Below are positions 10,836 to 18,488 of a stretch of 64,000 nt of DNA, one piece after another. How positions within the stretch are numbered: the first letter of the stretch is position 1; the number at the start of each line of letters is the position of its first letter. The stretch lies in NCBI RefSeq assembly GCF_036021035.1, contig NZ_CP107930.1, positions 1,922,001 through 1,986,000 of the forward strand, written 5' to 3'. The notes under the pieces are model-generated. The model was not told where the DNA came from and made no database searches. It saw only the letters and a program-made list of their open reading frames with translations. Made by a program: the position numbers and the translations under genes. Source of the stretch: Kineococcus sp. NBC_00420 (GTDB taxonomy: Bacteria > Actinomycetota > Actinomycetes > Actinomycetales > Kineococcaceae).

Positions 10836-12008
10836 TCACGGCCCGGGTCGGTGTCGCGGCACGAACCTGAACAACCCGGCGGCGGCCCCGACCGCCAGCA
10901 CCGCAACGCCTCCGGTCGCCACGACGAGGCTCCCCGCACCGGCCAGGACCCCCACCAGCAACGGGCCGGAGGCGGCACCCGCGTCGGTCACCAGTCGCCA
11001 GGCCCCGAGGAACACGGCCCGTCCCCCCGGAGGGGCCGCGTCGGCGCCCAGCGTCATCACCAACCCGGCGCCCATGCCGTTGCCGAAGCCGAGGACCACC
11101 CCGACCAGGGCCACCGTCCAGGCGGTGTGCGTGAACGGGAGCAGCACGTGCCCGAGCGCGAGGACGAGCATCGAGGGAACTCCCACGGCCGCCCGGCCGA
11201 AGCGGTCCATCACCGAACCCGCCGGGTAGAAGAGCAGCATGTCGACGGCACCGGACACTCCCGCGACGAGGCTGGTCGTGGTGGCGTCGAGGCCGATGTG
11301 GTCGCACCACAGGGGCAGCACGGTCTGGCGCGACTGGCGCACGGCCTGGACGGCGAGCGCCGCGACGCCGAGGGTGGCGAGGACCCTCGCGTGGGAACGC
11401 AGGACCTCGCGCAGCGTCGGGGCCGGTCCGTGCTGGGAATCCTGGAGTTCCGGGTCCGGCAGCAGCAGGACGACTCCGGCGGCCAGCAGGACGGCGATGC
11501 CGGCGACGACGTAGGAACCCCGGAGCCCGAACAGCGCGCTCCCACCGGCGCCGAGGAACGGTCCGACGAAGGTCCCGATCCGGCCCACCCCGCCGAGCGT
11601 CGACAACGCCCGCGCCCGCAGGTGGACGGGCGCGGCCGCGGTCAGGAAGGACTGCCGGGCGAGGCTCCAGACGGCGGCGGCCAACCCGAGGGCGAGGACG
11701 CAGAGCGCGAGCACAGCCTCACCGGGGGCGAACACCGCCCCGGTGAGCGCGGCGGCGGAGACGAGAGCGGCCAGCAGCATCGCGGTCCGTTCCCCGGACC
11801 GGGCGACCAACGCCCCGGCCGGCAGCGCCCCCGCGACCTGTCCGACCCCGAGGAGCGCGACGAGGAAGGCCGACACCGCGACGGAGGCGCCGAGGTCGCG
11901 GGCGGTGAGGGGCAGGACGGGGAGGACGGCCCCCTGACTGGTGCTGAACAACGCAGCCGGGGCGTAGATCGCCGCGAGCGAACGCCAGGGGACCTCGCGG
12001 CTCGGCAT
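10836..12008 (-). CDS. MFS transporter
   Basis: 390 aa, about 12 hydrophobic segments, major facilitator fold. N-terminal half: IYAPAALFSTSQGAVLPVLPLTARDLG and the loop after TM2, PAGALVARSGERTAM, resembling motif A (G-x-L-a-D-r-x-G-r). C-terminal half has a second copy, PAGSVMDRFGRAAVG. Probably a proton-driven exporter of drugs or metabolites. ATG 12008 starts MPSREVPWRSL; no strong SD. It converges with the IclR gene. Confidence 0.88.
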   Translation of the reverse strand: MPSREVPWRSLAAIYAPAALFSTSQGAVLPVLPLTARDLGASVAVSAFLVALLGVGQVAGALPAGALVARSGERTAMLLAALVSAAALTGAVFAPGEAVLALCVLALGLAAAVWSLARQSFLTAAAPVHLRARALSTLGGVGRIGTFVGPFLGAGGSALFGLRGSYVVAGIAVLLAAGVVLLLPDPELQDSQHGPAPTLREVLRSHARVLATLGVAALAVQAVRQSRQTVLPLWCDHIGLDATTTSLVAGVSGAVDMLLFYPAGSVMDRFGRAAVGVPSMLVLALGHVLLPFTHTAWTVALVGVVLGFGNGMGAGLVMTLGADAAPPGGRAVFLGAWRLVTDAGAASGPLLVGVLAGAGSLVVATGGVAVLAVGAAAGLFRFVPRHRPGP

Positions 12009-12040
12009 CCGGCAACGATCCCAGACGGCTGCCCACCACC

Positions 12041-12071
12041 CCGCCCGCCCCTCCGGGGAGGGGTCGGGCGG
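12041..12071. terminator. Hairpin after the membrane-protein gene
   Basis: CCGCCCG-CCCCTCC (12041-12054) pairs with GGAGGGG and CGGGCGG (12057-12071), broken by one unpaired T. It ends one base before the stop codon of the minus-strand gene at 12073. Confidence 0.55.
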
Positions 12072-12072
12072 A

Positions 12073-12618
12073 TCAGAGCGCGGGGGTGCGGGAACCGAGC
12101 ACCGTGGCCTCGCGGGTGACGGTGCCGGCGCGGACCAGCATCCCGGCGGCACGGCCGAGGAGCATCCCCAGCACCGAGAAGACGATCCCGTTGGTGATGA
12201 CGGCGGTGATGTCGTCCAGCGCGACACCGTGCCCGTAGAGCCAGGTGCCCATGTCCTGCCCGAACCAGTGCTGCGCGCCGTAGCTGAAGGCGAAGCGGGC
12301 GGCGCAGGCGGCGATCCAGAAGGCGAAGTAGGCGGTACCGGCGCGGGTGACGGCCTGCCCGGTCGTCTCGTCCCGGCCGACCCGGGCGAGCAGTGCAGCG
12401 CCGGTCCCCACGAGGAGACCGAGGACCGCGCCGGCCGCCTCGACGGCGAGTCCGGTGCCACCGGTGACGAGGTGTGCCGTGAAGAACAGGGTGATCGGGA
12501 CGCCCACGAGCAGGGGGCGCAGCACCCGCCTCCGGTCCACCGGGCGGACGCCGCGGTCGAAGAGGAGCGTCGAGACGATCATGACGAGGGCGATGACGAG
12601 GGCGGTGGTGAGAGACAT
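12073..12618 (-). CDS. Multi-pass membrane protein of unknown function
   Basis: 181 aa with about five hydrophobic segments (TALVIALVMIVSTLLFD; LLVGVPITLFFTAHLV; AGAVLGLLVGTGAALLA; AYFAFWIAACAARFAFSY; VITNGIVFSVLGMLLG). I do not recognise a named family with certainty; the pattern resembles DUF1453/CcdC-like proteins. ATG 12618 follows GGAAGG. It is flanked by strong hairpins on the 3' side and a 150-bp gap on the 5' side, so probably monocistronic. Confidence 0.75.
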   Translation of the reverse strand: MSLTTALVIALVMIVSTLLFDRGVRPVDRRRVLRPLLVGVPITLFFTAHLVTGGTGLAVEAAGAVLGLLVGTGAALLARVGRDETTGQAVTRAGTAYFAFWIAACAARFAFSYGAQHWFGQDMGTWLYGHGVALDDITAVITNGIVFSVLGMLLGRAAGMLVRAGTVTREATVLGSRTPAL

Positions 12619-12723
12619 GGTCCGGCCTTCCGTGGGGTGTTCTTCGGTGTTTCCTGCAACACCTCGAGGTTCGCCCGGTGGGGCGCCCCACGTCGTCCAC
12701 CGCCGAACCGATCCGGGGTGGAA

Positions 12724-12750
12724 CCCGGGTGGAGACGGTCTCCACCCGGG
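12724..12750. terminator. Terminator after the minus-strand SDR gene
   Basis: CCCGGGTGGAGAC (12724-12736) and GTCTCCACCCGGG (12738-12750) form a perfect 13-bp inverted repeat 19 bp past the stop codon at 12769. Confidence 0.65.
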
Positions 12751-12768
12751 CCCCCCGGCGCCCGGTCG

Positions 12769-13521
12769 TCAGAGACCCTCGTAGGCCCGTCGCGGGATCT
12801 GGGTGGCGAGCTTTCCCCCGGAGACGTCGACGAGGGTGCCGGTGATGTAGCCGGCCGCGTCGCTGGCGAGGAAGACGAGCAGGTCGGCGACGTCGTCGGC
12901 GCTCTCCCAGCGGCGCAGGGACAACGTGTCGAGCAGTTCGTCGGCCTTCTCGGGCGGGAGTTCGGCGAAACCGTTCATCGCGGTCGGGATCATCCCCGGT
13001 GCGTAGGCGTTCACGGTGATGTTCCACGGCCCGAGTTCTGAGGCCAGGACGCGGGTGAACTGCACGACGGCCGCCTTGGACGCCGCGTAGGCGGCACTGC
13101 CGACGCTCGGCACGATGGCCGCGAAGGAGGCGGCGTTGATGATCCGCCCCTTCCCGGCGCGTTTCATGACCTCGGCGACCGCCTGGCTGACGAGGAAAAC
13201 CCCGCCGACGTTGACGTCGAAGCAGCGCCGCCAACCGTCCCAGGTGAGGTCCGCGACCCGGCCGTCGACGTTGATCCCGGCGTTGTTCACGAGGACGTCG
13301 ATCGTCCCGGAACGGCGCACGACCTCCTCGACCGCGGCGGTCACGGAGGCGGGGTCGGTCACGTCGCAGACGATCTCGGTCACCCCGTCCTGGGGTTCGA
13401 AGGCGCGGTCGAGACCGACGACCTGCGCGCCCTCCGCGACGAAGCGGCGGGCGAGGGTGTGCCCGATCCCCCGTCCTGCTCCGGTGACGACGACCACCCG
13501 GCCTGCGACGTCGAGGTGCAC
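12769..13521 (-). CDS. Short-chain dehydrogenase/reductase, classical type
   Basis: NAD(P)-dependent oxidoreductase of 250 aa. Rossmann motif TGAGRGIG at residues 13-20, NNAGIN, and catalytic S...YAASK. GTG 13521 follows GGAGGAGAACCCC. Diverges from a second SDR with its own GntR regulator; a GACA-N6-TGTC dyad lies between. The paired SDR and FadR-type regulator suggest catabolism of a sugar acid or hydroxy acid, which is inference. Substrate unknown. Confidence 0.9.
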   Translation of the reverse strand: MHLDVAGRVVVVTGAGRGIGHTLARRFVAEGAQVVGLDRAFEPQDGVTEIVCDVTDPASVTAAVEEVVRRSGTIDVLVNNAGINVDGRVADLTWDGWRRCFDVNVGGVFLVSQAVAEVMKRAGKGRIINAASFAAIVPSVGSAAYAASKAAVVQFTRVLASELGPWNITVNAYAPGMIPTAMNGFAELPPEKADELLDTLSLRRWESADDVADLLVFLASDAAGYITGTLVDVSGGKLATQIPRRAYEGL

Positions 13522-13539
13522 GGGGTTCTCCTCCCATTG

Positions 13540-13553
13540 GACATACTATTGTC
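13540..13553. promoter_or_regulatory. Dyad operator in the divergent SDR promoter region
   Basis: GACA-TACTAT-TGTC is a perfect 4+4 inverted repeat in an AT-rich pocket between the two SDR starts. It overlaps TAGTAT on the minus strand, a good -10 for the 13521 gene. The GntR regulator encoded at 14298 is the natural candidate to bind it. Confidence 0.45.
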
Positions 13554-13584
13554 GTCGGAGAACCTACGGTCGAGGAGGCCCCAC

Positions 13585-14301
13585 GTGCAACGAGTGCTCT
13601 GGATCACCGGTGCCGGATCGGGAATGGGACGGGCCGTCGCTCTGTCCGCCGCCGCTGCCGGGTGGACGGTCGCCCTCAGCGGTCGTCGCGCGGAACCGCT
13701 GCAGGACACCGCCTCCACCATCTCGAGGTCCGGCGGGACCGCGTTCGCACTTCCCCTCGACGTCCAGGACGGCGCGGCGGTCGCCGCGGCCCGGGCCCGG
13801 ATCGTGGCCGAGTTCGATCACCTCGACGGCATCGTCCTCGCCGCCGGCGTGAACACCCCGAAGCGTCGCTGGGACGACCAGGAGATCGCGACCTTCCACG
13901 ACGTCGTGGCGACGAACCTGGGTGCGGTCGCGACCACGGTCGACGCGGCCCTGCCGGACCTGCGGAAGACCGGTGGCGTCGTGGTGGTGATCTCTTCCTA
14001 CGCGGGCTGGTCGTTCCACCCCGGCGCCGGGGTGGCGTACTCGGCGAGCAAGACCGCCCTGGGTTCCCTGGTCCGCACGTTGAACGCCCACGAGGCGGCG
14101 TCCGGGGTCCGCGCGACGCACCTCTGCCCCGGTGACGTCGCGACCGACTTCCTCGACCAGCGCCCGAACGTTCCCGACGCCGCCGCCCGGGCCCGGATGC
14201 TGACCCCGGAGGACGTCGCCCGGACGGTGCAGTTCGTCCTGGACTCCCCCGCCCACGTGCGCATCGACGAACTGGTCGTCTCCCCCGTCTCCCAGGCGTG
14301 A
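13585..14301 (+). CDS. Short-chain dehydrogenase/reductase
   Basis: 238 aa SDR with cofactor motif TGAGSGMG at residues 8-15, LAAGVN in place of NNAG, and YSASK catalytic pair. GTG 13585 has GGAGG six bases upstream; the frame extends further upstream but only into the divergent promoter region. Its stop overlaps the GntR start (GTGA), so the two are co-translated. Confidence 0.88.
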   Translation: MQRVLWITGAGSGMGRAVALSAAAAGWTVALSGRRAEPLQDTASTISRSGGTAFALPLDVQDGAAVAAARARIVAEFDHLDGIVLAAGVNTPKRRWDDQEIATFHDVVATNLGAVATTVDAALPDLRKTGGVVVVISSYAGWSFHPGAGVAYSASKTALGSLVRTLNAHEAASGVRATHLCPGDVATDFLDQRPNVPDAAARARMLTPEDVARTVQFVLDSPAHVRIDELVVSPVSQA

Positions 14302-15038
14302 GCAGCCGCAGTCCCGCGTTCCGCCGCGTGCTCGACGACCTCGGCCGGGCCGTCGTGGCCGGGGAGTTCCCACCGGGCCACACCACGTCGGTGGAGACGC
14401 TGACCGCGCGGACCCTGACCTCCCGCAGCATCGTCCGCGAGGCGACCCGGGTCCTGGCCGCCCTCGGGATGCTGACGGCGTCGCCGCGCGTCGGGCTCGT
14501 GGTGCGTCCGCGCCCGGCGTGGAACCTGCTGGACCCCGAAGTCATCCGGTGGCGACTGCAGGGCCCGGACCGCGACACGCAGCTGGAGGAACTGCGGGAA
14601 CTGCGGGCGGCCGTGGAACCCGCCGCCGCGGTGGCCGCCGCCCGGCGGATCTCCCGCTCGGGGATGGCCCAGCGCCTGCTCGACGCGGCAACGGCTCTGG
14701 AGGACCCGGCCGTCCTGGCCGACCCCACCCGCTTCCTGGCCGCCGACGAGGAACTGCACTCCGCCGTGCTGGAGGCCTCCGGGAACGCGATGTTCGTCCG
14801 GTTGGGTGCGGTGGTCTCGCAAGCTCTCGAGGAACGCGCCGAGATCGCCCCGGTCGCCCGCGACGTGGAACTCCACACGACGCTGGCCCGCGCCGTCGCC
14901 GCCGGCGACGACACCACCGCGGGGGCCGCGATGGATGAACTCGTCGCCCGCACCCGGGACCGGCCGAGGGTGCGGCGACCGGCCGCGCAGGCGGGTCAGA
15001 GGTCGCGCGAGGTCACGACCGAGACGAGGGGCGCGTAG
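14298..15038 (+). CDS. FadR-subfamily GntR regulator
   Basis: 246 aa. Winged HTH (VLDDLGRAVVAGEFPPG; TSRSIVREATRVLAALGML) followed by an all-helical FCD effector domain with Asp/His metal-ligand-like positions (ELRELRAAVEPAAA; ADEELHSAVLEASGN). Coupled to the upstream SDR by a GTGA overlap. The last 43 bp overlap the convergent cysteine hydrolase gene. Probably controls the divergent SDR pair through the dyad at 13540. Confidence 0.9.
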   Translation: MSSRSPAFRRVLDDLGRAVVAGEFPPGHTTSVETLTARTLTSRSIVREATRVLAALGMLTASPRVGLVVRPRPAWNLLDPEVIRWRLQGPDRDTQLEELRELRAAVEPAAAVAAARRISRSGMAQRLLDAATALEDPAVLADPTRFLAADEELHSAVLEASGNAMFVRLGAVVSQALEERAEIAPVARDVELHTTLARAVAAGDDTTAGAAMDELVARTRDRPRVRRPAAQAGQRSREVTTETRGA

Positions 15039-15529
15039 AGGCGCAGGGCGTCGAGCGCCCGCTCGTGGTCGACGTCGCTCGCGCCGGCGCAGGCGTCGGC
15101 GACCACCGTCACGGGAACTCCGTCGTCGGCCGCGGCCAGGACCGTCGACAGGACGCAGCAGTCGGTGGACACCCCGCCGACCACGACGGGGGCGTCCCCG
15201 ACGATCTGCGCGAGTTCCGGACCCCACTTGCCGAACGTGGTGCGGGTCAGGACGGGCATCCCGCGCCCGGAGAACCCGTCGACGAGGGCGTAGAGCGGGT
15301 CCTCGTCGGGGACGAGGGCGAAGGGGAACTGTTCGTAGTAGGGCTTCCACGCCCCCCGCGGTTGCGCCGGGGCGACGAACCGGGTGAGCACGACCCGCGG
15401 CGCGTAGCGCTCGAGGAGTTCTGCGCAGACGCGCGCGGCAGCGTCGAACCGGGGCGCGGCCCACGGGCTCTCCGGGGCGCCGAAGATGCGTTGCAGGTCG
15501 ATGAGGACGAGCCAGGGGGCGGGCACCAT
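14996..15529 (-). CDS. Cysteine hydrolase, isochorismatase family
   Basis: 177 aa. The catalytic Asp-Lys-Cys set is visible: LIDLQRIFG (D), TTFGKWG (K), and STDCCVLST (C), with the cis-peptide region GVSTDC. Family includes nicotinamidase, ureidoacrylate amidase and biuret hydrolase; the substrate is not decidable. ATG 15529 is preceded by TAGCGT seven bases upstream and no SD, which suggests a leaderless mRNA. Divergent from a RidA gene 43 bp away, a common pairing in amide or uracil catabolism. Confidence 0.88.
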   Translation of the reverse strand: MVPAPWLVLIDLQRIFGAPESPWAAPRFDAAARVCAELLERYAPRVVLTRFVAPAQPRGAWKPYYEQFPFALVPDEDPLYALVDGFSGRGMPVLTRTTFGKWGPELAQIVGDAPVVVGGVSTDCCVLSTVLAAADDGVPVTVVADACAGASDVDHERALDALRLYAPLVSVVTSRDL

Positions 15530-15572
15530 GGTGCGGACGCTACCGGCCGGGCCCTGGTGGCACAGTCTCCCC

Positions 15573-15962
15573 GTGAGCACTCGACAGTCGATCTCCAGCG
15601 GCGGGACCTGGGAGCCGATCGTGGGCTACTCGCGGGCGCTGCGCGTCGGCGACCACGTGAGCGTCTCGGGCACCACCGCCGCGACCCCGGACGGTCCCGT
15701 CGGGGGCGACGACGTCGGCGAGCAGACCCGCACCTGCCTGACGCGGATCCGCGCGGCGCTGATCGAGGCCGGCGCGACCCTGGAGGACGTCGTGCGCACC
15801 CGGATGTTCGTCACCGACATCTCCCGCTGGGAGGAGGTCGGACGCGTCCACGCCGAGTTCTTCGGCCACGTGCGGCCGGCCACGACGATGGTCGAGGTCC
15901 GCGCGCTCATCGAACCGGACCTGCTGGTCGAGGTCGAGGTCGACGCGATCATCCAGCGCTAG
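15573..15962 (+). CDS. RidA/YjgF-family enamine-imine deaminase
   Basis: 129 aa. Family features: SGTTAATPDG, the arginine-containing EDVVRTRMFVTDI, and VRPATTMVEVRALIEPDLLVEVEVDAI. RidA proteins hydrolyse reactive enamines made by PLP enzymes. GTG 15573 begins VSTRQSISSGGTWEP, matching family N-termini. Its last 14 bases overlap the convergent small gene at 15949. Confidence 0.9.
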   Translation: MSTRQSISSGGTWEPIVGYSRALRVGDHVSVSGTTAATPDGPVGGDDVGEQTRTCLTRIRAALIEAGATLEDVVRTRMFVTDISRWEEVGRVHAEFFGHVRPATTMVEVRALIEPDLLVEVEVDAIIQR

Positions 15963-16248
15963 GGTCACCGCCGGCTCCGGCCGCACGCAGGTTCACCGCC
16001 TCGACCCACGCCTCGACGACGACGGGTTCCGGACCCGGCACGACGTAGACCACCCGGCCACGCCACCCCCGGGGTCCCCTCGACCAGGCGACGACGATCC
16101 CCGGCCACGGCTCCGCCCCGCCGTCGGCCGGTCGCACCCAGCAGTGCCGGACGGCGGGGCGCTCCCCGGCCTCGCGACGGGCCTGGTGTTCGCGCACCAG
16201 CTCGTAGAGCGGGCGCTGCCCGTTCCTGCGCGACTGACCCCCGGACAC
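15949..16248 (-). CDS. Small unrecognised protein with a LexA box in its promoter
   Basis: 99 aa, basic N-terminus (SGGQSRRNGQRPLYELVREHQARRE) then a beta-rich WPGIVVAWSRGPRGWRGRVVYVV core and EAWVEAVNLRAA. From memory, similar small proteins occur near actinobacterial ImuB/DnaE2 mutasome genes, but I cannot confirm that. GTG 16248 is chosen because it falls 21 bp after a near-perfect SOS box, with no gene-like features upstream. Function unknown; DNA-damage inducibility is inferred from the box. Confidence 0.6.
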   Translation of the reverse strand: MSGGQSRRNGQRPLYELVREHQARREAGERPAVRHCWVRPADGGAEPWPGIVVAWSRGPRGWRGRVVYVVPGPEPVVVEAWVEAVNLRAAGAGGDPSAG

Positions 16249-16268
16249 CCCGCGAGCATCGCACAGCT

Positions 16269-16284
16269 TCGAACACCTGTACGA
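16269..16284. promoter_or_regulatory. LexA (SOS) box
   Basis: TCGAACACCTGTACGA matches the actinobacterial/Gram-positive SOS consensus TCGAAC-N4-GTTCGA at 11 of 12 defined bases. It is placed 21 bp upstream of the small gene starting at 16248 and well away from the plus-strand gene at 16445. Confidence 0.7.
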
Positions 16285-16444
16285 ACCCTCGCGCGGGGTC
16301 CCGGTCGTCTGCGCGCGCACCGCTCCCCGAACGGCGGAACCGCGGAGAACTGCGCACTGGTGCAGGACAGCCCCTGACCTCTTCTCCCGAGATGGTTCTT
16401 CCACACCCGAGCGGACGGCCCGCTCAGGTCGGAGGAGGACCACC

Positions 16445-16876
16445 GTGAGCGTCACCAGCACCCTGCACGTCAACCTGCGCGGCAACGCCAAGCAGGCCCT
16501 GGAGTTCTACCGGTCCGTGTTCGGTGGCGACGTCGTCGCCATCCCCTACGGCAGCGCCCCCGCCGGCCAGGAACCGGACCAGGCCGAGCAGATCGCCTGG
16601 GGTCAGGTGGTCTCGCCCAGCGGGTTCCACGTCATGGCCTACGACGTGCAGGGGTCCAAGCCCTACGACCAGGGCCGGAACCCCTACTACCTGTCCCTGC
16701 GCAGCACCGACGCCGAGGAGATCACCCGGTACTGGAACGGCATGCGCCCCAGCGCCGTCGACGTCGAGGTGGAACTGGGCCCGTCGATCTTCAGCCCGCT
16801 CTACGGCAAGCTCACCGACCAGTTCGGGGTCACCTGGATCATCGACGTGATCGTCCCCTGGTCCCCGGCCGAGTGA
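16445..16876 (+). CDS. VOC-family (PhnB-like) protein
   Basis: 143 aa glyoxalase/bleomycin-resistance fold, PhnB branch. N-terminal LHVNLRGNAKQALEFYRSVFGG is the classic beta-alpha-beta unit; later GFHVMAYDV and the C-terminal YGKLTDQFGVTWIIDV match the family end. GTG 16445 has GGAGG six bases upstream. No enzymatic role can be assigned. The WYL regulator starts 80 bp downstream on the same strand, so they may be regulated together. Confidence 0.88.
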   Translation: MSVTSTLHVNLRGNAKQALEFYRSVFGGDVVAIPYGSAPAGQEPDQAEQIAWGQVVSPSGFHVMAYDVQGSKPYDQGRNPYYLSLRSTDAEEITRYWNGMRPSAVDVEVELGPSIFSPLYGKLTDQFGVTWIIDVIVPWSPAE

Positions 16877-16955
16877 GCCCCGGTCGTGGGGCGGCGCCTC
16901 GAGGTCGTCCGGACGTGCGGACACCCGCTGACCACCGAGAGGGCACGCTGTCGCC

Positions 16956-18017
16956 ATGGCTCTTCCCGCCTCCGCCACGTCCTCGCGCCTCCTGTCGCTG
17001 CTGTCCCTGCTGCAGTCCCGACGCGACTGGCCCGGGTCCGTGCTGGCCCGGAGGCTGGACATCAGCGAGCGGACCGTCCGCCGTGACGTGGACCGTCTGC
17101 GGGAACTCGGCTACCCGATCAACGCGGTCAAGGGACCCGACGGCGGGTACCGGCTGGAGGCCGGTGCCCGACTGCCGCCATTGCTGTTCGACGACGAGCA
17201 GGCCGTCGCCCTGACGGTGGCCCTGCAACTCGCCGTCGTCACCGGTGCCGGGATCGCGGAAGCCGCCGCCCGAGCGCTCGGCACCGTCTCGCAGGTCCTC
17301 CCCTCCCACCTCACCCGACGCGTCGAGGGGTTCCGCCCGGTCGTGGTGGAGCGGACCGCGGGAGGAGGTGGCGAGCAGGTCGACGTCGACGTGCTGCTCG
17401 CCATCGCCCAGGCCGTGCAGCGCAGCGAAGGGCTGCGCTTCGACTACGGCGTGCCCCCGGCGGACGAGCACGACACCGTCCCCCCGACCGGACCGGCGGC
17501 GGCCCGGGAGGTCCACCCCCACCGGCTGGTCCTGCGCGCCGGCCGGTGGTACCTGCTCGCCTGGGAACCCCGGAAGGAGGACTGGCGGACCTACCGCGTC
17601 GACCGGGTGCGACTGCGGGTACCCGGCGGGGCCCGCTTCACCCCGCGCGAGATCCCCGGTGGTGACGCGGCCGCCCTCGTCGCGGGCCGGTTCAAGGGTT
17701 CGCCCGCGGGCGACGCGTGGCCGTGCACGGGGGTGGTCGTCGTGCACGCGTCCGCCGCTGAGCTGTCACCGTTCGTCGGGGACGGAACCCTCGAGAGCAT
17801 CGGTCCGCGACGCTGTCGTCTCGTGCTGGGATCCTGGTCCTGGACCGGGCTGGCGGCCTCTCTGGCCCGTCTGGACGAGGACGTCGAGGTCGTCGAACCC
17901 CAGGAGTTGCGGGACGCCTTCACCCGCCTCGCCGAACGGGCAGGACGGGCTGCGGCCGTCGTTCCACGACCCGCAGAACTCCGGCAGGCGGATCAGCCGG
18001 GAGAAGTTCCCTCCTGA
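16956..18017 (+). CDS. WYL-domain transcriptional regulator
   Basis: 353 aa. N-terminal DeoR-like HTH (RLLSLLSLLQSRRDWPGSVLARRLDISERTVRRDVDRL) followed by a WYL domain with its signature in RWYLLAWEPRKEDWRTYRVDRV and a WCX-like C-terminal extension. WYL proteins often respond to nucleic-acid ligands or act in stress control. Likely autoregulated or controlling the adjacent VOC gene (inference). Confidence 0.9.
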   Translation: MALPASATSSRLLSLLSLLQSRRDWPGSVLARRLDISERTVRRDVDRLRELGYPINAVKGPDGGYRLEAGARLPPLLFDDEQAVALTVALQLAVVTGAGIAEAAARALGTVSQVLPSHLTRRVEGFRPVVVERTAGGGGEQVDVDVLLAIAQAVQRSEGLRFDYGVPPADEHDTVPPTGPAAAREVHPHRLVLRAGRWYLLAWEPRKEDWRTYRVDRVRLRVPGGARFTPREIPGGDAAALVAGRFKGSPAGDAWPCTGVVVVHASAAELSPFVGDGTLESIGPRRCRLVLGSWSWTGLAASLARLDEDVEVVEPQELRDAFTRLAERAGRAAAVVPRPAELRQADQPGEVPS

Positions 18018-18488
18018 CCTCGTCCGCCGGCACCGGAGGATCGCTGAGACCCGACGTTCGACGTCGGTGTTCAGACCGGTGTGGACCGGCCCGGAAACCT
18101 CCTGGTGGTTCCGGGAAGGAGAACACTGCGTCGTTCTCAAGCTTCTGTGCTGCAATGTACTTGACACCGATCTTCTATCGGAGGAACTCCGCCCGCACAG
18201 AGGCCGACCCGGCTCGTTCCACGGTCGCCGGTCCTGCTGCTGATCTCCGCCAGGGTGCAAGCACGATCGAGCAGCACCAGGTTCACGGGTCCGACGACGA
18301 GCATCGCGTTGGGAAACTCCCCCTCGTGGAGGAAACTCCCACGGCGCCCCGGCCGGATCCAGCAGCCGACGGTCCCGCCCTGCCGAGACCTGCTCGATGG
18401 CCGTGGTCGACAGCCCGGCGGTGAGGGCAGGGGACCAGGACCGGGGCCGGCGGGTTAGCGTGACGGCCTGGCTCGCGACATCGACATC
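18018..18488. other. 471-bp gene-poor stretch, possible decayed coding remnant
   Basis: No intact gene. Base composition is more AT-rich around 18110-18190 than its flanks. On the minus strand near 18240-18345 a short open stretch reads GEFPNAMLVVGPVNLVLLDR, reminiscent of a flavoprotein monooxygenase end, without a start or full domain. It is most simply a fragment or a chance frame. Confidence 0.25.

Noticed and set aside
18164-18190. TTGACA near 18164 as a promoter
   Set aside because: No -10 at 16-18 bp; TATCGG is only nine bases away and no gene follows closely.
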